The notes: generated from the sequence alone by a model not told the origin. A stretch of DNA of 64,000 bases from Paracentrotus lividus (GCA_940671915.1 CALNVZ010001561.1:44670-108669), one strand, 5' to 3'; counted from the first letter of the stretch, positions 23,703-34,692 are shown. A program made the numbers and translations.

Positions 23703-24050
23703 AAACTTATTTTATTTTCGGATTAACGAACCTTCGGAATGACGAACCCTATTTCGTTTTCGGAATGACGACCCTTCGGAATGACGAACCCTATTTCGTT
23801 TTCGGAATGACGAACCCTTTGTCGTTTTTGGAATGACGAACCTTCGGAATAACGAACCCTATTTCGTTTTCGGAATGACGAACCTTCGGAATAACAAACC
23901 TTCGGAATAACGCCACAAATGATCGGATTAACGAACCCTTTTTTATTTTCGGATAAACGAACATCGAGGTATAGGCATTTTACGTGTTTCAGAATGACGA
24001 ACCTTCGTAATAGTGGACCTTCGGAATAACGAACCTTCAGAATTACGAAG
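23703..24050. repeat. CGAACCTTCGGAATAACGAACCC array
   Basis: About ten units of gaaccttcggaat-gacgaaccctatttcgttttcggaat. Each unit contains the self-complementary word TTCCGAA or its neighbour TTCGGAA. Same family as 13935-14165 and 18838-19000. Confidence 0.85.
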
Positions 24051-24059
24051 TGTAACCAC

Positions 24060-25470
24060 ATTTGTCACACAGCACGAAAATGATGTATAGTCATGAGCTG
24101 CGCAATAACTCATATTGTAGATGATTTATCAGGATATATTTCTCTGAAGTTTCAGCTTCGTTATGCTCATATTTTAATACAAAGATAATTTGAGTGGAGT
24201 AGGGTAAGGGGTGAAGGATCCTACGGTGGAGGCACGTGTAAAAACATAGGGAATTCCTTTTTTTTTTACTTTGTTTTTCTTAGTTGCGTTATATCTTTGC
24301 AGCCAATTTGTCTTATGGGCTGAGTGATATATCATTCTCTTTGGAATTTACCTGGTTTTACATAAATGTGAAGTAGATTTTTCAAAAGTCATTTAATCAA
24401 TTAATTAATCAATTAAAACATACTCAATGCACACATCCTCATAGACAATGCATTGTAGGCATTTTCTTTGCATGCATGTAGATACACAATTAAGTGGAAT
24501 AAATTTTGTTTGAATTGTAATCCAAGTGTAAAAGACAGAATTTATGCCCCTTTTTGCACTATTGTTTGTCCCTTTTTTTTTTTTTGACACCCTGTTGCGC
24601 GGTTAGAAAAAATAATTTTGTATTACAAGTCTTTAATTTATAGAAGCATAGGGTCTTATTAACACAATTCAAGATGATTCATTTCATTTGGTACAGAGAT
24701 TAAGAAATCATTTGCCGGTAAAATTGTGAAGTTTTTAAAACCATTTTTCCTATAACACTCTGTATAGCTTTTATGACACACCATATACAGGCACAAAAAT
24801 ATGTTAATCATCTTCCTTACAATCTCTGCTTTCAATATCTACTATTATACATGTTTGACTTACTACTAAGAAACTAGAAATGTTTGATTGGGACAATGTA
24901 CATTTCTACTAAATTTTTTAGACATGATGTAACGCATTTTGCATTCAACTCATGACATGTGGCCTTATGTATACGTATACGGTATAGAAGCTTTAAGTAT
25001 GTACATGTATACATGACATGTTGCATTCCACTGCATGCAGTACATTCAAACAAAGTAAAGTGTAATATCAAGGTTTGAATACGAGAACATTATGCAGGAT
25101 AAAACCAAAACATAGATAGATAAGTTCAGCTTCAGCTAATCTTGGAAAATTCAGCAATACCAAATAACACATTTTAACCCAGCTCAAAAAGGTGTAAAAC
25201 CCATAATTACAGGTCAGTGAAAATAAAAATCCATTATAAAGGCAAAACAAAGTAAATATTATATCAAAAATAATTGTATATGCACAAGTTCGACTTCAGT
25301 AAATCTCTTGAACTTGTAGGAAGTTGGCAAAACTAAAAGACAAAACATGAACACAAAAATATTGACGCACAGAAAACATGTTGTGTGTTGCCGGCATCCC
25401 CCAAAATAAAAAATACATGTATAAAGAAAATTGATAAATTTACAACAACAAAAAAATACATTTAAAGCTC
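24060..25470. other. AT-rich intronic stretch, no features recognised
   Basis: Two T runs (24259-24268, 24578-24590) and scattered acatgta words were seen. The short readings have no support from splice context or composition. Confidence 0.5.
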
Positions 25471-25474
25471 ATTA

Positions 25475-25724
25475 TGCGGCGGTCACAACTCGCCGTACTA
25501 TCGACGTGCAACTTCCTACGATGGATTTCGTAGAAAATTCGTGCAGCGGAGGTACCTTGAAGGTGCAATGCACGTACGACGTGCAGGAAGTTTTAACAAT
25601 ACCCTTACTACAGAAACGCAGGAATCGCAGAAATTGACCAAGGACCTGTGCGTGCATTGTACATGCAACGAGGCTACGTTGATGGCACGTGCCCCGTAGT
25701 CTACGATGAGTTGTGACCGCCGCA
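25475..25724. mobile_element. 250-bp PIF/Harbinger-like MITE, TSD TTA
   Basis: 17-bp perfect inverted ends TGCGGCGGTCACAACTC are flanked by TTA at 25472-25474 and 25725-25727, the 3-bp target duplication typical of PIF/Harbinger. The interior is more GC-rich than its surroundings with partly mirrored cgtgca words. Readings across it (25431-25637, 25472-25810) are incidental. Confidence 0.9.
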
Positions 25725-26002
25725 TTACTCGTCAAGGTATATCCCTTATGCAAAGTCGTGTTCTGGGGTCTTAAATCACAGGTACATGAATGAAACGTAA
25801 TTACTATCAAGTCAAAACATAAATCAAATCTTGCAAACTGTTGTCATGGTTATGAGAAGCGGACGAACTGCTACTACGACGAGGACCGGGATTGGGATGT
25901 ACTATCACCTGCTCGAAGAAGTAGCTTAAAAAATTGCTTCCGAATTTGAATGATAAGCAATTCTCCTTGATCCATATTTACAAGAACATCGACCTGAATA
26001 CT

Positions 26003-26107
26003 TCAGCTATTCATTTTGTATGCTGGTGTTGGTTGCTGGTATGCTTGAGTTGAGCCCAATAACAAGAGTAGAACCAGAACAAGACAGAGAGTCATGTTGG
26101 ATCCCAT
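26003..26107 (-). CDS. Possible small secreted peptide or signal-peptide exon
   Basis: On the minus strand, ATG at 26107 opens a 34-residue reading ending at 26003. Residues 6-17 form a textbook hydrophobic core (TLCLVLVLLLLLG), followed by STQA and then YQQPTP, a plausible signal peptidase site after Ala22. The remaining 12 residues end in a stop, so it is either a tiny peptide or the first exon of a gene whose donor lies before the stop. Candidate donors are at the ATTCAG|GTCGAT and CTT|GTAAAT words just downstream. A TATAAA word lies 44-49 nt upstream of the ATG. The gene would be nested in an intron of the FN3 receptor on the opposite strand. The family is not recognised. Confidence 0.4.
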   Translation of the reverse strand: MGSNMTLCLVLVLLLLLGSTQAYQQPTPAYKMNS

Positions 26108-26150
26108 GATGGTGCCTGTTGTCTAATACACTAAACTAAGAAATGACTTG

Positions 26151-26156
26151 TTTATA
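26151..26156 (-). promoter_or_regulatory. Candidate TATA box of the minus-strand small peptide
   Basis: TATAAA on the minus strand, 44 nt upstream of the ATG at 26107. The same six bases form the target duplication of the MITE at 26157-26274 and are therefore duplicated at 26275-26280. Confidence 0.35.
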
Positions 26157-26274
26157 TTGGTCAAAAACATCAGCAATGACTAACCTGAACTGGTCATCTA
26201 TGACTTAACATTAGTCTTAACTGAGGTAATTAGTCACTGAGACTTGACTAATCTAAATTAGTGGTTTTGACCAA
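26157..26274. mobile_element. 118-bp MITE, TTGGTCAAAA ends, TSD TTTATA
   Basis: Ends TTGGTCAAAAac and gtTTTTGACCAA are inverted, and TTTATA flanks both sides (26151-26156, 26275-26280). The interior has mirrored gacttaacattagtcttaac words. No coding content; superfamily not assigned. Confidence 0.75.
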
Positions 26275-26560
26275 TTTATAAGCACCATCGACTAACTTAT
26301 GTTTACAGTGCAGAATAAGAATATCTTTTATTAGATAAATTTTGATATTTTAAAAGCTACAATAACATTGTTATAATTATCTCCTATGTGGAATACACAC
26401 AATTGGACATCCCTAAAGCGTGTTTTGGATTAATTTCGGAGTTATGAAGCTGTACTGTAGCCATAATTTTGTTTGTCACAATATATTTCTTGGATAGAAA
26501 GTCAATCAGAGCAAATTTTATTCAAGTGGCAATAATATTTTTCGTGTCATTGAATTGTAG

Positions 26561-26815
26561 ATAATATACCGACTGAGGTACTTGTGGATTCAGTAACAGA
26601 AAACTCTGCAACCATATCTTGGACACCTATTGATGGAAGCTTTGTCTATCAGATTTTCTATACTGGACCAGATGGAATCGAAGTTGCGACGACTCCCACA
26701 CTTAACCCTACCACCACAATACCTGGCCTTTCTCCTGGAACTCAGTACACCTTTCGGGTTCAATCACATACTGCAAACGGTCAAAATCCCGTGGGGACTG
26801 CAACAACGATCACAG
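26561..26815 (+). CDS. FN3 exon 6 (type-A module)
   Basis: A 255-nt phase 1-1 exon with acceptor ttgaattgtag and donor acag|gttata. It encodes an FN3 domain with ISWTPIDGSFVYQIFYTGP and LSPGTQYTFRVQSH. It is nearly a copy of the exon at 16712, sharing its unusual gtta donor. It is probably the last complete FN3 domain before the stalk, because its downstream partner is broken. Confidence 0.93.
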
Positions 26816-27109
26816 GTTATAGTATATTATTAAATTTCTGTTCTTAATATTCATATTATCATTTCGATTAACAATACACACGAAATGAATCCCCGTTCTT
26901 AGGGCATTCTCTCTGTCCATCAGTAGATTAAAAATTACCATTACATGTCATTATAATTGTAAAAGATAATCCAGAGGTTAAAAATAGGTATTCTCATGAC
27001 CAATAAATCTTGATTGATAATTAATAATTTGGGCATGTAATCATTTGGATGTTGCAACTTGTTACGAGAAAATGAAAAAAAACACACATTTTGAGAAACA
27101 AATATATTG

Positions 27110-27300
27110 TAGATGTGTTGTACTTTCCTGGAACCATCGAGGACTGACAATCACAGTGTATGTGGTTCACATCCCGGAGAAATGCATTTTTTGGCAAGAC
27201 TATAATGAACGTCAACCACACTCGACCCAGGTGAGGTGAATGGGTACAGGTAGGAAGAAATTAGCTGGGTAAAAATCAGTTAACACTATATAAGCGCTTA
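27110..27300 (+). mobile_element. Decayed tRNA-derived SINE (duplicate of 17270)
   Basis: tatgtggttcacatcccgg resembles a B box and is followed by the SINE-like tail acccaggtgaggtgaatgggtacaggtagg and aacactatataagcgc. Its position relative to the upstream FN3 exon parallels the copy at 17270-17430. Confidence 0.6.
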
Positions 27301-27403
27301 CTAACACCATGTGAATATTGTATAAAGCGGTATAATACATGTTAAAATATGTTCATTATTAATAAAAAGTGAAAATGACCATTATAATTTGGATTTGATT
27401 TGA

Positions 27404-27536
27404 CCTGCTGCAACTCCTACAACTGCCCCCACAACCACTATAACGGGACTTTCTCCTGGATATTTGTATACGTTCCGTGTTCGATCAAATACTCCAAACG
27501 GACAAGGAGAAGTGGGCGCTGCAACAACTATCACAA
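27404..27536 (+). pseudogene. Decayed FN3 type-B exon (5' half deleted)
   Basis: From ctgctgcaactcc to the end, this stretch matches the second half of the exon at 17546, including NGQGEVGAATT. It lacks the first half of the domain and any acceptor: AT-rich intron sequence (gatttgac) runs straight into mid-exon. The last exon base at the donor has changed from G to A (acaa|gtactt). It should be skipped in splicing. Because all neighbours are phase 1, skipping keeps the frame. It is the third type-B partner expected from the duplication pattern. Confidence 0.88.
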
Positions 27537-28007
27537 GTACTTATCGTTAATTAAAGCATATTAAATGCCAATCAATATAGTTTGAAATGATAGGTTCATT
27601 TTGAAGTCGTGAAATATAAGTCATTTATAAGGAACGTCATTCCAGCATTCCAACTGGTCGCCAGTTGGGCGCACACATGCTAAACACGAATCACATAAAT
27701 GACGTATTCGCATCCTACCGTGTACCTATTTTTAACACTTTGGTTAGGGTAAAAAGGCATTGCTCTACGATCCTTTTAGATGGTATGAATAAACAGGCTG
27801 AAACAAAATGAAATTGTGTTAAAAGTAAATCTTAGGGTTTTAGTTTTTATATTAAAAGAAATTCTAATTTTCGTTTTGCTCTTGTGATACATACAGTCAT
27901 GTATCTTTTGTTTTTGTTTTGTTATTTCTTTTTCTAATGTTGAAAAAATATCATCTACATTTACTATGCTGTATAATGAATTATATTTCAATTTCATACA
28001 ACTATAG

Positions 28008-28115
28008 CTTTAATTCCAGGAACCCAACTTCAAGACACCACCGAACGCGTCCCACGAATAACAGATTCTATTGTGTTACTTGACGAAACACCCGAATATA
28101 AGACAGCTACTAATT
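28008..28115 (+). CDS. Stalk exon 1 (Thr/Pro-rich linker)
   Basis: A 108-nt phase 1-1 exon: acceptor tacaactatag, donor aatt|gtaagt. The 35-residue linker is rich in Thr, Glu and Pro (GTQLQDTTERVPR; ends ATN) and has no fold signature. It probably forms an O-glycosylated membrane-proximal stalk. An alternative acceptor 12 nt downstream (ttccag) would keep the frame. It is a tandem duplicate of the exon at 28618. Confidence 0.85.
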
Positions 28116-28617
28116 GTAAGTATTGTGCCCATGTCAAAATAAGATTGCACAATAATTGCTTCCCACAAGAGCCTCATAACAAAGGATTATTACTTAATAT
28201 ATGTAAAAATCGCCATGTACCAGGTTTGGGCAGAAACAACCAATGGCTTCTTTATCATTCAGTGTTTGTGTTCAGCTTTCCCTAGAAGATTCCCTAAAAG
28301 ACAGATGATTACTAAATAGGACTTTTGAAATGCGTGGGTTATTTCTGCCCGAAATTTACATGATTGGTATCCTTGAAAAGAATATGAAATACTCTTTAAC
28401 TTGATTTACAATTTAAGGACACATTACTCACGCAATCATAATACAAACCTCTTAAAGTTGGGTGTACTTTTTGTTCTTGGACACACTTCGTAATTTGATA
28501 TGAGAGGTTTTGGTGTGTGGTCATGGAAATTGTATGATACTGTTTGTCGTGATGAAAAAAATCTTATTTTGATTCTGTTTTGTAATACCTATTTTCTTAC
28601 TTTACCTACAACTATAG

Positions 28618-28725
28618 CTTCATTCACGGGAACCCAACTTCAAGAAACAACCGACAACATCCCGCGAACAACAATTTCCACTCTGTTACCGGATAAAACA
28701 TCTGAACCAGAGACAACAATTAATT
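28618..28725 (+). CDS. Stalk exon 2 (duplicate of stalk exon 1)
   Basis: Same length, phase and splice context (acaactatag acceptor, aatt|gtaggt donor) as the exon 600 bp upstream. It shares GTQLQ-TT and the IPR/VPR motif and ends TIN. The conserved intronic acaactatag before both exons shows the duplication unit included the intron 3' end. Ser/Thr/Pro content again fits a glycosylated stalk. Confidence 0.87.
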
Positions 28726-29099
28726 GTAGGTCATGAGCTAATGTTAAAAATTAAAATAAAACGGATGGTATAGAAGCCATTGATTAGAACAAATCGGTGC
28801 TCCTAGGCTATATAGTCAATGGCATCGTTATTTAGTGTATAATTCATATATCTTCATAATATATGCCGTATGCAACAATGACAATAAAATATGTGTCCTA
28901 AATTAAGGAAATTCTAAAAATGTTCAAATTTAAAATAATGTAAATACTACTCTCAACCTCACTCAAAGCTGCAAATAACAGTTTTGGTAACACATATTTC
29001 TATTGTTTTCATTCACTCATGATTAAAAAAGCATAATGAATTTTACATGGAGTCAAAGAAGAGAAGCAAAGCTTTTGAAGTATATTCATGCAATGATTT

Positions 29100-29550
29100 T
29101 TTTTTTTCTATTATTATTATCATTATGGATGTACACTACTTTAGCAAATTAACATATTGCGGGATTTTATATAGTATAAAAAGGAATGTTGGAAAACAAA
29201 AGCTTTCAAAAATTGACTAGTAAAATAATATGGTATAAATTATATAAAGAGTATTAAATGAATTTGCTATAATTTAATCAGACAATACACTTTGAAAAAA
29301 AAAATAAATAAAAATGAAAGTCTATTTTTACATCAAGTTGGTACCGGCAGAGTCGCCATTAACTCTGATGTAAGAAAAAAAGTTTGTTATTATTTGCTCC
29401 TCCAAACTTGCATGACATAGATGCAAAAAGATCGTCAGGATTGCTGTACCAAACCGTTTTACGGTATACAACGAAACACGTGTGCTTGGCCCGATCTTTG
29501 TATCTCTCTGGTTTCCCGGACAATTTTTGTATTTTACACAGATATTTATA
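29100..29550. other. Intron sequence without recognised features
   Basis: AT-rich with T and A runs. The tiny reading at 29359-29595 overlaps the start of the hairpin MITE and is not supported. Confidence 0.5.
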
Positions 29551-30336
29551 CCGAGTGAGTAAAAAAAACTTTACACCTAGAAAAATGTCAATCAAAAGAA
29601 AACTAATTTATAAACCCCGAATTCTTATACATATTCTGAAAGAGTGACTCCTCCCGCATCTTTTGGTACCAATTCTGTGTGTTATATCTTTACGCTTGGA
29701 TGAACACGGCGCATTGTTTGCGAACATGTCAATTTCGAATTGTGCAAGAATGGGAGTAAAATCAAAACAACAGAAAGCTAGAAAAAAAACTTCATCCTCA
29801 TTAAAATAGCATAACCTTATGACGAAAATGTCTTGCGCTTAATAACTTGGCAGGGATGTGAACGTATTAACTATATTTTGTATGAAAATTAGTTTGATTC
29901 GTCAAGTAATCCACGAATGAGTCTACTTTAAAGAGTAAATTGCCACAGACAAGCCTAAAAAGGCCTCTTATACTTTTGAAAAGTGATTATTTTGTCTTTG
30001 ACGTGTGCTCACTCATGCCTGACTCTACAGATCTATCTCATTTTCATACATAATGTAGTCAATATGTGTAACAACACCCCTGCCAAGTTATTAAGCGGAA
30101 GATATTTTCGTTAAAAAGTTATGCTATTTTAATCAGGATGAAGTTCCTTTTTTATAGGTTTTTGTTGTTTTGATTTTACTCCCATTCTTGCACAATTCGA
30201 AAATGACATGTTCGCAAACAATGCGCCGTGTTCATCCAAGCGTAAAGATATAACACACAAAATTGGTACCAGAAGATGCGGGAGGAGTTACTCTTTTTAG
30301 GTGTAAAGTTTTTTTGGGTTTTTTTTACTCACTCGG
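29551..30336. mobile_element. 786-bp hairpin MITE (CCGAGTGAGTAAAA), copy 2
   Basis: Same termini and arms as 21994-22837, flanked by TA on both sides (29549-29550, 30337-30338). The tip (aattgccacagacaagcctaaaaaggcc) is in the opposite orientation to that of copy 1. The two copies sit in two different introns of the same transcription unit. Confidence 0.9.
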
Positions 30337-30687
30337 TAAAGACTCTGGTGGCACATTTGCTGTAGAAATACACATATTTTACGGTGTATAAGACAATTTT
30401 TTTTTTAACAGGGGCGATATTGGTTAAAAGTGAAAGAGTCGGAAAATATGTATGTTTTTATTCGTTAGTGCATTATTTAAGATATCGATTGTAATGGATT
30501 CGTGGTCAGCATGTGACATGTTAGGTAGTTTTTTAGCACATCCACTTCCATAAAACATGGGTTAATTACGAATACGTGATCTGTTTGGGTTTTAAGAATT
30601 GATAGTCATGATAGCACACCCACATTTTCGATGTATTCTGCCATGTTGTTATGACTATGAAATTTGTCTCACTATATCTTTCAACAG

Positions 30688-30772
30688 ATACCCTTTACAT
30701 CGCTATGGCTGTTGTCGTGCTTTTTCTCCTCTTCATCATTTTTGCCTTGATGTGTTACAAAAGACGACAGAG
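30688..30772 (+). CDS. Transmembrane exon of the FN3 receptor
   Basis: An 85-nt exon, phase 1 in and phase 2 out: acceptor tatctttcaacag, donor agag|gtaaat. It encodes about 20 hydrophobic residues (YIAMAVVVLFLLFIIF...) and then CYKRRQ, a basic stop-transfer sequence expected on the cytoplasmic side. This makes the protein a single-pass type I membrane receptor. The Cys at the inner membrane face could be palmitoylated (inference). The frame follows exactly from the stalk exon. Confidence 0.93.
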
Positions 30773-31241
30773 GTAAATTTTAAACAGATTTCGCAGAAGT
30801 GGTGCTTGTTTCCTTATTTCAATGCGGACATACGTATGGAATATGTCTTTTAAGTTTGAATAAGTTTTTGTTTTGTACAACAAAAGATAAAATTAGTTTT
30901 ATTGTGTACAATTTTTTCATTGACGATTACTGAATTTTCCCGACTACTCCTGTGTAATCATTAAGAGTTACGATTAATTGCAAATTTGAAACAACTACTC
31001 TGATTAATTCACAGAGATAATGTTATGCAAGAGGTCCATGCAACAAGGATTCTGATAAGTTTAATATCGATACGCAATTCATCACAACTCTTTATGTAAC
31101 ATGGCACTGGTTATTCAAATGGAATATCACACACCCTTTCACTCTTTTGACAAACAAATCACCGCCCCTGCTTAAATGTAATATAATCTTGACAAACTCG
31201 AACTAAACTTAACTTACCAGAGTTTTCATGGGCGGGGACAC

Positions 31242-31660
31242 CAGTCGCGGATCCAGGATTTTATGAGAGGATGGCCAAAATTGGAATACACCAAATTTTT
31301 TCCCGTTACTCCGGGCGAACAAAAAGGTGCATAATTTTTTCACTCCTTCAGTCGGTCAATCGAGTCGGTCATCCATCATGATTTTTTTCCCTTTTTTCCT
31401 TTTTTTGATTTTTTTTTTTTTTTTTTGTGCCTGGACACAAACTTTTATTCAGATTTCTGTATGTCCCACCTTTGTTCAGGCAAAAAGACAATCATTTTTT
31501 TTTTCATGTCACATCAGCCAAAAAAAAAAATGCTTTCAATGTGGAAAAGGGTAGGCGTGAATATTTTTACTTTATTCAAATTACATACCGGGGGTAAATT
31601 CATTTATTCGGTTCGACCATCGGCTATATCTTTTAAGTGTGCACTTACGTAATGGTTGAA
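31242..31660. mobile_element. CAGTCGCGGATCCAGG (hAT-like) element fragment
   Basis: Starts CAGTCGCGGATCCAGGATTTTATGAG and shares tactccgggcgaacaaaaagg and cggtcatccatc with the copy at 19778. It contains long T and A runs (31410-31425, 31495-31530). No right terminus was identified. Confidence 0.55.
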
Positions 31661-31699
31661 AAATCATTTTGCACCCATTCACATTTTTAATCATGTTTG

Positions 31700-32386
31700 T
31701 CTTTGATTTTCTTTATATTTTATGATTATTATTATTTTTACTATTATTATTATTAGCCCTTTGAATCCTAAATTATTGGCACATTTTTTTTTTAAATCCA
31801 TAATGTACAAGTTTTTTTTTTTTTCACTAGGTTGAAACAGGTATGCGTTATCAAACTGCGAACTATAGGGTCCACACCAGTAATTATGATCTCACAGAGA
31901 TTTCGTATTAATTTTGAAGTTTGATAAATTTGTATGAAATCAGAATTAAATTCACTCGGTGAGTGGTCATGTGGAACGGAAGGAAAATATATTCATCCGT
32001 TCTGTTTTAGCCAAGAAACTACATGCTCACCGGCTTATTAAAAAATAATAATAATAATAATAATAATCGATATTGCAACCACTCATGCCGAAACTGACTA
32101 TATTGGCAGTCAAAAGCTAGAATTTGGTGTCAAAACTTGCGCTTCGAATATATATAGTGCCGAGTCTTAATACTGATTTACTCCCAGTTTTAGCATACAA
32201 AGCTTAATAATTGCCCTTCCTTCAATCAGTGTTAAATTGTGAATCATATGCACACATTTATTTCTATAAGCTGTTTAAAGGTACATATTTGTCCAAAGGG
32301 TTGGGTCGAGTTAATATTTCTTTATACTATGTGGCAGTAATTAGGCATGTGTGATGTAAATATACTGTTATACGACAATAGCGTCA
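31700..32386. other. Intron with (ATT)n/(AAT)n microsatellites
   Basis: attattatt at 31728-31756 and aataataataataataa at 32043-32066. Otherwise nothing was recognised. Confidence 0.6.
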
Positions 32387-34386
32387 CACTGAAAACCTAA
32401 CCTCGTCCGTCAATGGACCGACTAGCTTTAAAGCTAGTCGGTCAAGACGGACTAGTTTTAAAGGTAGTCTGTCATGTTAGTCCGTCGAGACGGACTAGCA
32501 TACAAGTGAATCTACATCTCTCAACTTGATGCTAGTCCGTCGACGCGACCGACTAGGACAATAAAGTAGCTGGGTGGACCCAGTTAACCCATGAAGATGA
32601 CTGACTAGCTTTTGATACAAATAGTTGCAATGTCGTTTCAATGTACCTTCTCTATATTTATTATGTCTCCGAGCATAATCAAGTTGATACATTCTGAAAC
32701 AAAGGTTGTTTTGGCTTATCAATCTGAAAGCTTACGAGACATAACATCTATCATGACAAGTATGCAATTCACGGGTACCGGTAGATTCCAAATATTGTTC
32801 CCCATTCTTCAATTACAGGAATACGTTGTTACTATAGAACTCAAGAACCCGGTATTTTCTTACAGATTGCTGGCGAATGCCCGGCTTAGCAACAACAGTG
32901 AATAGAAGTTGGATACAATCAACATTCTCAAAGAAAGGTTGTTTTGGCTTGACAATCTGAGAGCAATACGATAGCCGAAATAACATCAATCGTGACAAGT
33001 ATGCCATTCACGAGTAGGTTAGAATTATTGTTCCATTCTTTAATTACAGGCTAATTGAATACTTCGTTACTATAGAACCCATGAACCGTCTATTCTTATA
33101 GCTGGTGAATGCCCGGCTTAGCAACACCAGTGAATAGAAAGTGGTACAATTGATTAAATAACATGCGCATTGCGAAAAGGACATCACTATTAGTTGCATT
33201 ATCTGTATGTGAATTCCACTTAATGAGCAAACTGTACAGACGCACACTTGATATACCCCGTAAAGCTTAAGACTTTGATTATAATGGCGATCTCCTTCCT
33301 GTGACATGACTGAGTGAGTACTCTTTTTTAATTCCTTATGTTTCAGTTCACAGATAGTGTTATTTTTTCACATAGATTAATGCTATAATCACCAACGAAG
33401 AATTATGTCTTGCCAAGTCAATTTATAAATTGTGTGTATTTGCATCGATAGTAACAATCACATTAAATTATGAAAATTGCAATTTAATTCTAATAATAAA
33501 TATAGGCGCCACTTTTCTTTTAGATTACTTGTATCTGAAAGAAAAGAATATTGGATTAGAGGCACAACTTTGGGATTCTGAAGTGGCTCTCAAGGACAAG
33601 TGTATACGCCGAAAATGCAAAAGCAGGTAGGCCTACAACAAAAAGTCATGATGATGCAAGCCATGGCGGCGACCCCTGGGCCCCGTGCCCCCATTATTTG
33701 ATTATTGCCAAAATGTTAACTAATTGTGCCTCCTGTATTAATTCCTGTCTTCTGATTTATATCATCATAATAAAATGTTTTTTGGGGTTTTCTTTTTTGC
33801 TCAATTTCTTGTGACAAAGTGCATGTTTTTACTCGTATCTTTATAATGTCTTCTCATATTTCAGATTTGCACTCTGACAAGCTGGTGAAGCCATATTAAC
33901 CTCGTTCGTCATGCTAGTCTGTCAAAACAGCAGCAAGAACATCGCGACGGACTAGCTTTTACACCATGACCGACGTACTAGCTGTAAAGATAGTCCTGCT
34001 CAAAAGCTCGTCAGTCTGGGCATCACTACGACTAGCTTTTATGCTAGTCCGTCAAGCTAGTCAGTCACGACGGACGAGCTTTAAAATTAGTCTGTCGTGA
34101 CCGACTAGCTTTAAAGCTAGTCTGTCATAACCGACTAGCTTTCTGGAAAGCTAGTCCGTCGTGACCGACGAGCATCAAAACTAGTCCGTCTTGACGGACT
34201 AACTTGACGGACTAGCTTTCAAGCTAGTCCGTAGAGACAGACGAGCTTTAAAGCTACTCCGTAATAAGCGTGTTGTGTTAAAGGAAAGCTAGTCCGTCGT
34301 GACCGACTAGTTTTAAAGCTAGTTAGTCTAGGCTTCACTACGACTAGCTTTAAAGCTAGTCGGTCTACCCGTTTAGGTTTTCAGTG
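32387..34386 (+). mobile_element. 2.0-kb CACTG-ended transposon, copy 1 (TSD CA)
   Basis: Inverted termini CACTGAAAACCTAA / TTAGGTTTTCAGTG are flanked by CA on both sides. Just inside each end are many copies of the palindromic word ACTAGCTTTAAAGCTAGT joined by ccgtc-gacgg words, a short block at 32405-32560 and a long one at 33900-34380. Such subterminal repeats and CACT(A/G) ends are typical of the CACTA/EnSpm group, though its usual duplication is 3 bp. No transposase is present. It lies in the last intron of the FN3 receptor, ending 306 bp before the tail exon. Copy 2 is at 44685-51333. Confidence 0.85.
33524..33627 (+). other. Exon-like block inside the CACTG transposon
   Basis: A polypyrimidine acceptor (cttttcttttag) and a donor (agcag|gtaggc) enclose about 104 nt, open in one frame with a Lys/Glu-rich, probably helical reading (LKEKNIGLEAQLWDSE). 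The block and both splice signals are kept in copy 2 (50462-50567). Differences between copies are mostly amino-acid-changing, so constraint is not evident. It could be a captured host exon or a cryptic exon that could join the receptor transmembrane exon. Confidence 0.35.
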
Positions 34387-34692
34387 CATCTTTTGGTGGA
34401 AGACTCCCAAAAGTTTAAAAACGTAAATCCTAATTTAAAAAATAAAATCACAAGGGCACAAAAAGTCATGGAAAGTGGCCTTTTGGGATATTTTACTATC
34501 TCTGAAAGACCGGTAAACCGGCCTATCGGGTTTAAGGGGTTAATAGAAGAAGTAGTAGTAGTAGTAGTTGTAGTATATTATTATTATAATTGCTATTACT
34601 ATTCATTTATTTGCGCGTCTGACATTGCTTGATTTTGTTTGAAAATTACAACAATTAAAGTGTTTTTTTTTTTATTCTGATCATGTATTAAG

